DNA from: an uncultured Acidobacteriaceae bacterium
GTDB taxonomy: Bacteria > Acidobacteriota > Terriglobia > Terriglobales > Acidobacteriaceae
Direction: 5' to 3'
Length of the DNA stretch: 64,000 nt
NCBI GenBank assembly: GCA_937879855.1
Contig: CALFMO010000039.1
Span: forward strand, 7,901 to 71,900
Below are positions 8,556 through 16,417 of the stretch, piece by piece. A program made the position numbers and the translations under genes. The notes beneath the pieces were generated by a model that saw nothing but the letters and a program-made list of their open reading frames with translations, was not told the origin of the DNA and did no database searches. How positions within the stretch are numbered: the first letter of the stretch is position 1; every line of letters begins with the position of its first letter.

Positions 8556-9059
8556 CTACTGACCAATCGCGGCCCTAGCTTGGCAAGCGTCGTGCGCAGC
8601 TGCACCAGGAGAAGGCGTGACGAAACGAATCACGTTGTCTTCGGTTCCGCAAAATGCCTTCACGCCGGTCGTGTTAAGAGTATTCGGGACGCCGTTCGAT
8701 ACGAACTCGGTGTTGGCGCCGTTGGCGTCCGGCAAAAGGCCAGCTGCCGTGAACAGGTAGCCGCTCTTGGTGCCAGCGGTCAAGGTCGCGTCGATCAAGC
8801 AGCCTGATGCGATTCCAGGCACACAGGGAACCGCAGCTCCACCGAGTGTGACCAGGGCGGCGGGAAAGCCCACCGTCGGATAGGAAGTGTAGTAGCTAAC
8901 TTCCGCCGTGCCGATGGTGCGCAGAGACGCCGCGGCGGACGACTCGTTAGCCGCAATGCGGGCGCGCAGCAAGTTTGGAATGGCGATAGCTGCGATGATC
9001 AGGATGATTGCCACCACGATCAGCAGCTCGATCAGTGAGAAACCCTTTTGTTTACGCAT
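8556..9059 (-). CDS. Type IV pilin (pilin 3)
   Basis: 167 residues, same leader, hydrophobic helix and cysteine pattern as pilin 2. Differences from pilin 2 cluster after residue 116, for example VPNTLNTTGVKAF against NPNTLNTTGVKGF, and PSPGAAAHDACQARAAIGQ at the end. It has its own promoter (best of the two duplicates) and terminator. The 371 bp between this gene and the start of pilin 2 hold its terminator and the pilin 2 promoter; the rest of that gap (about 8275-8460) shows nothing I can name. Confidence 0.92.
   Translation of the reverse strand: MRKQKGFSLIELLIVVAIILIIAAIAIPNLLRARIAANESSAAASLRTIGTAEVSYYTSYPTVGFPAALVTLGGAAVPCVPGIASGCLIDATLTAGTKSGYLFTAAGLLPDANGANTEFVSNGVPNTLNTTGVKAFCGTEDNVIRFVTPSPGAAAHDACQARAAIGQ
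8709..9034. repeat. 326-bp direct repeat, copy 2 (pilin 3)
   Basis: Exact counterpart of 7834-8159. Identity stops abruptly inside the genes and does not extend into the upstream promoters, apart from the short stretch at the start codons. This points to recent duplication with later divergence at both ends, or to gene conversion. Confidence 0.95.
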
Positions 9060-9132
9060 CTCGATTTTCCCTCGTTTTAGTTATGTTTTTGAACTCTGTT
9101 CTGCTCGTGCTTGACGCAGTCGTCCCGATACT

Positions 9133-9148
9133 TGCACCCGCGGGGCCA
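9133..9148 (-). promoter_or_regulatory. Candidate sigma-54 promoter of pilin 3
   Basis: The minus strand reads TGGCCCCGCGGGTGCA: TGGC of the -24 element and TGCA of the -12 element with exact 10-base GG-to-GC spacing. The GC is 75 bp upstream of the ATG, giving a leader of about 60 nt. The remaining bases of this 308-bp gap (9060-9367) hold no gene; I see no other motif in it. Confidence 0.6.
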
Positions 9149-9367
9149 AATTCGTGTGGACGCGTCTTCCGCCTGGCATTTCGGAAAGCTCATTGTTTTC
9201 ATGGGTGGCGCAAACTTTGGTCATCCCCTGCGGCGGTCTGCTCGCCGATTCGCGCGCAGGATGTCACTAACACTGTCAATTTTTGTCATTCTGTGCGGGT
9301 ATGAGCGACACGGCCGGAATCTCGGACCGACTAGAATATTCCGCCTCGCCGATCCACAAGATTTGAT

Positions 9368-10546
9368 CTAGAAATTTTCCGCTTTCAGCAACATGCAAGT
9401 CACATCGTCATGCTGGGGAGTGTTGCCGACGAAGAGATCGACTTCGGCCATGAGGTGTTTGAGCAATTCGGCCGGCGCGAAAGTTTCTCCGGCTTCAATC
9501 GCGCTCAGCAGCCGCGGTTCACCGTATTCTTCCTGGTGGGCGTTTTCGGCCTCGACTAATCCGTCGGTGAAGATGATCAACCACTCGCCGGGCGCCAAGG
9601 TCAGGGTCGCTGATTGGTATTTCACTTCCGGCTGAATCCCGAAAGGAAGGCCGCCGACGTCGAGGCGCTCGATTTGCCCGCTGGCGCGGCGCAGGATGGG
9701 ATTGTTGTGTCCGGCATTGATGTAGTTGAGCGTGCGATGGACAGGATCGTATTCCGCCAGAAATGCCGTGGTGAAACGCAATCCGCCCTGGCTGTTGGTG
9801 CAAGCATAGCGGTTCATGTTGGAGGCGAGTTCGGGCAGAGCTACCTGCGCAGTGGAAAGAGTTTTGAGACTTGCCTGAAACGTGGCCATCAGCATGGCCG
9901 CGGGAATGCTCTTGCCGGCGACATCGGCAACCGCGAGAACAACCCGGTTCTGTTCGTTGGTTCGGCCGGGCCGCGGGAAAACATCGTAGTAATCTCCGGC
10001 GACGGTATTCGCGGGTCGGGTGGCGTAGGCAATCGCGAGGCCTGGAATCTGGGGAGCGGCTCCCGGCAGGAGCCAGGTCTGAATCTCGCGCGCGATCTGG
10101 AGATCGCGCTTCATGACCACGCGATCGGCGATTTCCAGCATCAGCAGCAGGAGCAGAAGAAGCGCGGCCCAGAAGTGGAAATCGAATTCAACGACCTGCA
10201 CTTTGCCAGCTTGGCCGCCGTATTCGAATCCGCCGTGCGGCAGCACAAGCAGAATCAGCGCCAACAGCAGCAGAACACGGCGCGCGGGCGAAAGCTTCTC
10301 GAATACCGCCCAGAAAAATTCTTTGACGACGTGCAGGCGTCGACCGCGAGCCGTTAAACCTTCCGGCGTTTTTGCCTCCACGTCGCGCGAGTAGAGGCGA
10401 TAACTGGTGCGTGCCTCGGATTCGAACTGCGACCAGAGTTGGCTGACCTCGAGGCCTTCGGTCACACGCCGCCAGAAATTGTGCAGCCGCACGCCGAGAG
10501 TCGCGGGCTGACCGGGTGGCGGAGCGGGCGGAGAGGCAGTGACCAT
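9368..10546 (-). CDS. RsbU/SpoIIE-type PP2C serine phosphatase, membrane-bound
   Basis: 392 residues. The N-terminal 95 residues are cytosolic and Arg-rich. Two hydrophobic helices follow (RRVLLLLALILLVLP and AALLLLLLLMLEIADRVV, about residues 90-140), and then a SpoIIE domain. Phosphatase metal-binding motifs are present: VAGDYYDVF, AVADVAGKSIPAAMLMA, FTDGLVEAEN and the terminal HDDVTCMLLKAE. Enzymes of this class dephosphorylate STAS-domain antagonists in partner-switching systems. No STAS protein is next to it; the RsbW-like kinase at 53.5 kb is the only other such protein here. No clear ribosome-binding site before the chosen ATG. Confidence 0.85.
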   Translation of the reverse strand: MVTASPPAPPPGQPATLGVRLHNFWRRVTEGLEVSQLWSQFESEARTSYRLYSRDVEAKTPEGLTARGRRLHVVKEFFWAVFEKLSPARRVLLLLALILLVLPHGGFEYGGQAGKVQVVEFDFHFWAALLLLLLLMLEIADRVVMKRDLQIAREIQTWLLPGAAPQIPGLAIAYATRPANTVAGDYYDVFPRPGRTNEQNRVVLAVADVAGKSIPAAMLMATFQASLKTLSTAQVALPELASNMNRYACTNSQGGLRFTTAFLAEYDPVHRTLNYINAGHNNPILRRASGQIERLDVGGLPFGIQPEVKYQSATLTLAPGEWLIIFTDGLVEAENAHQEEYGEPRLLSAIEAGETFAPAELLKHLMAEVDLFVGNTPQHDDVTCMLLKAENF

Positions 10547-10651
10547 GGGATCAGGAGGATTATAGAGGATTGAGTAAACGGGTCATTTTGTGATTGCGTG
10601 ATTTTGTAATTTCAAAAACTCAGGCAGCGACAAAATTCCCCAATTCAAAAA

Positions 10652-11659
10652 TCAAAAAAGATTGAGTTGCTCGTCGAAGGCCTGGACCGGCCACTTGGTC
10701 GCATAGGCAGGACGGCGCGCGCGCGTGATCTTGTATTTCTCCCGGAGGTGAGCGATCAAATGCGACAGGCGCTTGGTATAAGCAGGCGGAAGGAATGCGC
10801 GGTTCTGGTAGCGCTCGCGATAGTTCTGCACGAGATGCGGAAAGTTTTGCTCGAGGAACGGAAGGAATACAGCAGCCGAGCAGGGCTTCAAAAAAAGCGG
10901 ATTCGCGAAAACGTAGTCAGCGCCGGCATCAGCGGCGGCGCGGATCAAGCTCTCCAGATCTTTCGGTGAGTCCGTTATTCCCGGCACTACTGGCGAACAA
11001 CTCACGCCCACATGTATCCCCGCCTGGGCGAGGGTGCGCACGGCGTCGAGGCGCAAATCAGGACGAGGAGCGCGAGGCTCGAGAATGCGCGCTAGCTCCA
11101 CATCGAGAGTAGTGACTGTGACGTGGACAGAAAGGGGATTCGCTTGCGCGACCTCTTTGAGCAGCTCAAGGTCGCGGACAATGAGATTCGATTTTGTCAC
11201 GATGCCGAGCTCGAAGCCACGATGGTGCGCGAACTCTTCCAGAATTCCGCGCGTGACTTCGTAGCGCCGCTCGGCCGGCTGATAGGGATCGGTGGCGGTG
11301 CCGAGCGCGATCGCTTCATCCTGCTTGACGCGGCGCAGCTCGTGGCGGAGCAGGCCGGCCGCGTGCTGCTTCACGTAAATCTTTTGTTCGAACTCCATGC
11401 CATCGCGCATTTCCATAAACTCGTGCGTGTAACGCGCGTAGCAATAGCGGCACCCGAATTCGCAGCCGCGGTAAGGATTGATCGTCCAGGTGAACGGCAT
11501 CTGACGGCTGCTGACGCAGCGGTTCAACAGCGATTTGCTCGGGAGCGTGAAGTACTCGACGTTGTGCCCTTCGCGGAGCGATTCGCCTTCGGAGGCCAGC
11601 CGGGCAATGCCGATCAGTTTTGGCTTGTCGGGAAACGGAAGCAAGGGCAAGGAAGCCAT
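10652..11659 (-). CDS. Radical SAM protein of the SplB-like/Rv2578c type
   Basis: 335 residues from the ATG at 11657-11659, which has AGGCG a few bases upstream. The radical SAM cluster motif is NPYRGCEFGCRYCYARYTHE (CxxxCxxC, near residues 60-79). This spacing and the later GTATDPYQPAERRYEVTRG, VTKSNLIVRDLELL and VSCSPVVPGITDSP blocks are typical of Rv2578c/spore-photoproduct-lyase-like radical SAM proteins. The biochemical reaction of this subgroup is not known to me. The C-terminus ends NLF with no extra domain. Confidence 0.82.
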   Translation of the reverse strand: MASLPLLPFPDKPKLIGIARLASEGESLREGHNVEYFTLPSKSLLNRCVSSRQMPFTWTINPYRGCEFGCRYCYARYTHEFMEMRDGMEFEQKIYVKQHAAGLLRHELRRVKQDEAIALGTATDPYQPAERRYEVTRGILEEFAHHRGFELGIVTKSNLIVRDLELLKEVAQANPLSVHVTVTTLDVELARILEPRAPRPDLRLDAVRTLAQAGIHVGVSCSPVVPGITDSPKDLESLIRAAADAGADYVFANPLFLKPCSAAVFLPFLEQNFPHLVQNYRERYQNRAFLPPAYTKRLSHLIAHLREKYKITRARRPAYATKWPVQAFDEQLNLF

Positions 11660-11739
11660 ATATTCGCCTTTTGTTCGCCAACAATAAAACGAGCCGAACA
11701 CTCTGTCAAGAGGGTTGGGATTCTAGGGCCGGAAGGTTT

Positions 11740-12660
11740 CTAGCGTTCGAGTGCTTTGCGGTCCCAATTTCCCAAGTCTGCGGCCGCGTCATAGGTGGTT
11801 TGGAGAAATTCCATTAACGCCGCTTTTGGGTCCGAGGCGGTGCGCACGTCGTCGTACATCAGCAGGAATTCTTTCATCTGCGGATGATAGAAGGCCGCCG
11901 GCGGGCGAATTTTTCGTTCCGCAAAGCCGGGCGGTTCCGGTGCCGCATACGAATAGAAGGCGGGGCTGGCGATGTCGCCCCCTCCGGGCCAGAATCCCGC
12001 GCTGCTCACTTCGTGAGAGTACGCTTCGCGGGTAATGGAGTCGGCTCCGGGCCGTTCTGGGGCTCGTCTACCGGAGAAGCGCGTTACCGCCAGATCGAAA
12101 CTTCCCCAGAAAAAATGCACTGGGCTAGCTTTGCCCAAGAAAACGGCACGGAACTCCTTCAATACTTCATCGGCCCATACCAGGATCTGCCAGAACTTAT
12201 ACACTGCCTCAGCGTCGTAGGACGCATGGAGGCGGTCCTGTTCAAATCGTATGGGATCGGGAATTTCGCACGGCATCGTCCAGATCTTTGCCACTACGCC
12301 GAGTTCGTTCAGCGCTGCCATAAACTTTTTATAGAAATCCGCAACGCCCATTGGCTGTAGTGCAATGGTGACCACGCGGCCGTCGTTGGTTTCGAGCACA
12401 AGCTTGTGGTCGATGAAATCAAAGCCTACTTCAACGGTTCCCTGGATGTTCCCACTCTTATAGGGCATCGGCGAAGTCGTCATTCCGCGCGCGGTCAGAT
12501 AGAAAGTGACGTTCCAGAAATGATTGACCAGCGGGCACAGTTTGAGCCGCACTTTTCCGACAATCTGCGTCCACATGTGCACGGTAGCCAGTGTGTCCTT
12601 CCAACTGGCGAGTGGCAGAGCAGGCAGCAAAGCTTGATCAGGTGTGGGGTTCGGCGTCAT
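11740..12660 (-). CDS. DUF5996 family protein
   Basis: 306 residues, cytosolic, no signal peptide. The order of conserved blocks is that of DUF5996: LASWKDTLATVHMWTQIVGKVRL, VNHFWNVTFYLTARGMTT (in pieces), VHFFWGSFDLAVTRFSGRRAP and the C-terminal FYSYAAPEPPGF. Function unknown. It begins 11 bp after the propeller gene and is the last gene of the M16 peptidase transcription unit, though the two kinds of protein have no obvious link. Confidence 0.82.
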   Translation of the reverse strand: MTPNPTPDQALLPALPLASWKDTLATVHMWTQIVGKVRLKLCPLVNHFWNVTFYLTARGMTTSPMPYKSGNIQGTVEVGFDFIDHKLVLETNDGRVVTIALQPMGVADFYKKFMAALNELGVVAKIWTMPCEIPDPIRFEQDRLHASYDAEAVYKFWQILVWADEVLKEFRAVFLGKASPVHFFWGSFDLAVTRFSGRRAPERPGADSITREAYSHEVSSAGFWPGGGDIASPAFYSYAAPEPPGFAERKIRPPAAFYHPQMKEFLLMYDDVRTASDPKAALMEFLQTTYDAAADLGNWDRKALER

Positions 12661-12671
12661 GAAGTCCGTTT

Positions 12672-14249
12672 CTATTGCAAGAGCCCGTAGACTTCGACTT
12701 CGCTTCGCGTGCCGAAGTATACGCGTGCGTTAACGACGATCGGAATAACAAAACGTGTAGCCAAAGCCGCGCGATCCCGATGGCTGTTCTGTTCTGAAGT
12801 GTAGATGGGCTGGCTGAGTTTTGTGGCGTCGAAGGCGTAAAGGACCGCGGGCTTGTTGTCGGGACCGTTCCAGGGTCTGGTCGCGACCGCCCAGACAATG
12901 GCGTTCTTGGTGCCGTCGGCTGAAACCGAGGGTGTGGCGACGGGATTGGCGAACTTCACGGCGGACGACTCGTTCAGAATCAGTTGGCCGTTCCTGATAG
13001 CGTAATCGCGGAGATAGTCGTCGCTGGCCGCGAAGAAGGCGTGACCGTTCCAGTACGTCATGGCGCCGAAACCACCGCCTGGCATGCGAAGCTTCTGAAC
13101 CAAAGCGTCCGTGTCAGGTTGAAACTTCCCCATCTTGTCGCGGTCGATCACGTAAATTGTGGAGTCCTTGGTTGGCTGCAGCAGAAGGTGGCGGTGAGGG
13201 CCGGGTTGATCGGGCAGGAGTGTAGGGCCGCTCGAACCTACATCGGCGTCCGAGATGCTGATGCGTTCTTGATCATGCGGCGTGAAGTAGTCGCGGATTG
13301 CAAGCGAGGACCCTTCCAGCGCCAGTTTCAAGACTGAGTCGCCGTAGTCGCGGCCTCCAGAGCCGGCGTCGAAAGTCCCGTTGCCCGTGGGCACGTAAAC
13401 ATTCCCCTGCGCGTCGGCGGCTGGGCCGGTATCGCTTGCCCAAATGCCGCCTTCATTGCCATCTGGAGTCACGTTCAATACTGCTCGTTGCGCTAGCGAC
13501 TGCGAATCGTAGGCCATGACCCAGCCGTGGTAAGGGTCGACGTCGCAGGATGAAGCCCAGGTCAGATACAGAACGTTGTTTGCGAGCAGCAGAGCGGCAC
13601 GGGGATTTTCCAGCAACGGATCGAAACGAACTTGTCCATTGGTTCCACCGCGTCCTTTACCGGGCAGCGAAGCGGAAATGAGTTTCGGACCACCAAATTT
13701 TTCTACGCCGGTGGTGATGGCAAGAGCGTGCAGGTACTGGAAAAATTCGTCGCTGCCGACCGGATAGCGAATCTTGGTGCGAGCAAGCACGTAGAGCGTG
13801 CCTGTTTTGAGGTCAATTACAGGCGTCGACGTGATACCGATTTCAGGCCGAATGAATGGGCACTGTGCATCGTCCTCTGACACGGGCACCGAGCCGCGGG
13901 CTTTGTCGAGCAGGCTCACCCGCCAGAGCGGAGGATCACCGGGACGAGTGGCATCGAATGCGTAGACACTGTCGTGTTCGGTGGCTACGAAAATAACATC
14001 GTGCTTACCTTTGCCGGGAATCTCGACAGCAGGGATAAACAATGGTTGTGCGTAGACCGCTCCATCCACTTTGAACGCACCCAACTTACCGAACTGCTTT
14101 GCATTGACGTTCTGCGGAGTGAGTATTTTCTCGTTTAGAGTTGCGCCAGTGCGCAGGTTGTCGTATTGCGAGGTGGTGACCTGCGCGAACCCAACGGTCG
14201 CGACGAGCGCCGACGCGATAGCAGCACAACCGCGTATGAGCGGCTTCAT
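12672..14249 (-). CDS. Secreted PQQ-type beta-propeller protein
   Basis: 525 residues with a signal peptide ending FAQ (MKPLIRGCAAIASALVATVG then FAQ). The repeating pattern of a short glycine or aspartate turn followed by VYAFDA, LYVLART, VYVPTGNG, IYVIDRD, LYAFDA marks an eight-bladed PQQ-dehydrogenase-like propeller. I do not see the dehydrogenase metal and PQQ ligand set (no vicinal Cys-Cys), so it is probably a binding or scaffolding propeller and not a quinoprotein alcohol dehydrogenase. It lies 11 bp after the M16 gene and 11 bp before DUF5996, implying cotranscription. Confidence 0.75.
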   Translation of the reverse strand: MKPLIRGCAAIASALVATVGFAQVTTSQYDNLRTGATLNEKILTPQNVNAKQFGKLGAFKVDGAVYAQPLFIPAVEIPGKGKHDVIFVATEHDSVYAFDATRPGDPPLWRVSLLDKARGSVPVSEDDAQCPFIRPEIGITSTPVIDLKTGTLYVLARTKIRYPVGSDEFFQYLHALAITTGVEKFGGPKLISASLPGKGRGGTNGQVRFDPLLENPRAALLLANNVLYLTWASSCDVDPYHGWVMAYDSQSLAQRAVLNVTPDGNEGGIWASDTGPAADAQGNVYVPTGNGTFDAGSGGRDYGDSVLKLALEGSSLAIRDYFTPHDQERISISDADVGSSGPTLLPDQPGPHRHLLLQPTKDSTIYVIDRDKMGKFQPDTDALVQKLRMPGGGFGAMTYWNGHAFFAASDDYLRDYAIRNGQLILNESSAVKFANPVATPSVSADGTKNAIVWAVATRPWNGPDNKPAVLYAFDATKLSQPIYTSEQNSHRDRAALATRFVIPIVVNARVYFGTRSEVEVYGLLQ

Positions 14250-14260
14250 GAAACTCTCCG

Positions 14261-16417
14261 CTATTGCTTTTCTGCCTGAGCCTCCGCAGGCTTGGAGAAA
14301 AGTTTGGGATCGAGCGTGGGATTCAGTTCGATCTTCTTGATTTCAGCGTTGCTGGTCTCGTTGCCGTCCTGCTTGTTTTGATGTTTATAAGGCATGGTAA
14401 GGCCGTCGGCGGCACGCCAGTCGGCGAGATTGGTTTCGCCCTCGAAGGGTCCCGATTGCCCCATTGCCTTGTATTTTTCGCGGAGAACGTAGCCTGTCTT
14501 GGGATCGACATACCAGCGAACCCAGGGAATGGCGCCGCCAATGTCAAGAATGGAAGCCTGAACGTCGCCGATTTTTTCCGTGCCTGCTCCAGTAAAGGTG
14601 AACGAGGGATCGTCGACGTGTTGAGCGACATAGACGAGATCGTGTTGCAGTTGCGAGAGCATCTCCGTCTTCTGCGCGGGAGGCATGCTGCGCGAACCCA
14701 TGCCTGCCATGCTCATGAAGGCTGCGTCGGGCGAGACCACGATGGTGAGATTGCCTTGCGGTGTTTGTACGTCGACATGCATGCGGTCAGGAAATGCTAA
14801 GAACACATCGACAGGGGCAGCCGGGCCGCCAGAATCGCTCTCGGCAATATTGACGTGCATCGCTTTGATGGATTTCAACTTGGGCAAGCCGCCCATGGCA
14901 GTCGCTACTTTTGCAGCCAGCGCTTTGCCTTCTGGATTGGAGGTGGCTGGCTTGGCGCTATCCTTTTCTTCTTTCTCGCCGGGCGGAGGTGGGATGGTGA
15001 TGTCGATGTTCTTCACTGCGCCGAGCGACGAGAGCGGCTTGTCAAATTCCTTGGGGTTGCCGACAACCAGCACGGCCATTTGATCGCGATGCATGTACTT
15101 GGTCGCGACGCGGTTGACGTCTGCCGCAGTCACCTTCTTCACTTCGTCTTGGTATTTGTCGAGCCAGTCGGGCGGATATCCGTAGTATTCATAGGTCATG
15201 CGTTCGCCGAGAATTTTGTCGGGCGAATCGAGACGGAAGACAAAAGCGTTTAGAATCGCATCTTTCGCGTGTTGGATCTCGTTATCGGTAATGGGCTGCT
15301 TCGAGAGATCCTCTATATCCTCGGTGGCGGCCTGAATGGCTTCGACGGTGCTCTGGCTTTTCGTGCCAATCGCTACCTGTAAGACGCCAGGATGGCCAAA
15401 ATTGGTGCCCACGCCCCCGCCGACGCTGTATGCCAGGCCGCGCTTGGTGCGAATGTCGTTGAACAGGCGCGACGAAAACCCGCCGCCGAAAGCTTCGTTG
15501 AACACACTGATGGCGTAATAGTCGGGATTGTCGCGCGTGGTGCCCAGTGCCACCATGTGGATCGTGCTCTGGTTCACATCCTCTTTAGAAACCTGATAGT
15601 ACGCAGGACGGGCCGGAGAATATTTGACTTCGTTTCTTCTCGGACCCGCGGGCCCTTTCGGCCACGAATCAAATGCGGCGCGCAGTCTGGCCTCCATGGC
15701 AGCGGCATCGAAGTCCCCACTAATGCCGAGGATAATGTTGTTGGGATGAATGTACTTGCCATGCCAGTCGATAAGATCCTGTCGCGTGACCGCGGCGACG
15801 GTGGCATATTCCGGCACGCGGGCATAGGGATTGTCCGCACCGTAAGCCAGTTTCACGGTCTCGCGATGGGCGATTTCGCCGACTTCGTCGTTCCGCCGCG
15901 AAATGTTGTCGAACATCTCCTTTTGCGCAATGTCGATTTTGTCGGCGCGGAACTCGGGATTCCGCAGCACGTCAACGAAGGCCTTGAAGACATCGTCAAG
16001 ATCGCCCTTCAGACAGGAAAAACTGATCGTCGTTGAGTCGGGGCCGCCGCCGGTTTCTACTTTGGCCGCGCGGACTTCAAGGAAGTCGTCGAGTTGATCA
16101 CCGGTCTGAGACTTCGTACCGCCTGTGCGCCAGACTTCCCCGTAGATGTCGACCAATCCTGCCTTGTTGGCAGGTTCGTTGACCGAGCCCCCGCGGATAC
16201 GCGCCGTGCCGTCGATGAGCGGCAGTTCGTGATCTTCCTGAAGAAAGATCACCATGCCGTTCTTGAGTTCGATGCGCTTGGGTTGCTGCGGCTTGAAGGG
16301 CGCCAGAGGCGGAATTTGTATCTGCTGCACGCTCGAGGCCTGGGCCGCGCTGTGTGTCGGCGTGATGAACGATGCGACAACCGCAATCAGCATGAGGAAC
16401 AGAAATGAATTCTTCAT
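14261..16417 (-). CDS. M16 family peptidase, non-catalytic partner subunit with C-terminal LolA-like extension
   Basis: 718 residues with a signal peptide (MKNSFLFLMLIAVVASFITP). Two M16 half-domains cover about residues 40-480. At the place where active M16 members carry HxxEH, this one reads GLVDIYGEVWRTGGT, so the zinc site is missing. The second half keeps the substrate-binding R/Y-type block (FNDIRTKRGLAYSVGGGVG). Residues about 520-718 form an extra domain resembling LolA/lipoprotein-sorting proteins (WVRWYVDPKTGYVLREKYK). The ATG overlaps the stop of the catalytic M16 gene by four bases (ATGA). Known bacterial M16B enzymes pair an active with an inactive chain, and this fits that arrangement. 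Confidence 0.85.
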   Translation of the reverse strand: MKNSFLFLMLIAVVASFITPTHSAAQASSVQQIQIPPLAPFKPQQPKRIELKNGMVIFLQEDHELPLIDGTARIRGGSVNEPANKAGLVDIYGEVWRTGGTKSQTGDQLDDFLEVRAAKVETGGGPDSTTISFSCLKGDLDDVFKAFVDVLRNPEFRADKIDIAQKEMFDNISRRNDEVGEIAHRETVKLAYGADNPYARVPEYATVAAVTRQDLIDWHGKYIHPNNIILGISGDFDAAAMEARLRAAFDSWPKGPAGPRRNEVKYSPARPAYYQVSKEDVNQSTIHMVALGTTRDNPDYYAISVFNEAFGGGFSSRLFNDIRTKRGLAYSVGGGVGTNFGHPGVLQVAIGTKSQSTVEAIQAATEDIEDLSKQPITDNEIQHAKDAILNAFVFRLDSPDKILGERMTYEYYGYPPDWLDKYQDEVKKVTAADVNRVATKYMHRDQMAVLVVGNPKEFDKPLSSLGAVKNIDITIPPPPGEKEEKDSAKPATSNPEGKALAAKVATAMGGLPKLKSIKAMHVNIAESDSGGPAAPVDVFLAFPDRMHVDVQTPQGNLTIVVSPDAAFMSMAGMGSRSMPPAQKTEMLSQLQHDLVYVAQHVDDPSFTFTGAGTEKIGDVQASILDIGGAIPWVRWYVDPKTGYVLREKYKAMGQSGPFEGETNLADWRAADGLTMPYKHQNKQDGNETSNAEIKKIELNPTLDPKLFSKPAEAQAEKQ

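Noticed and set aside
12672..14249. Quinoprotein alcohol dehydrogenase
   Set aside because: Propeller repeats are present, but the vicinal cysteines and catalytic Asp context of that enzyme are not visible.
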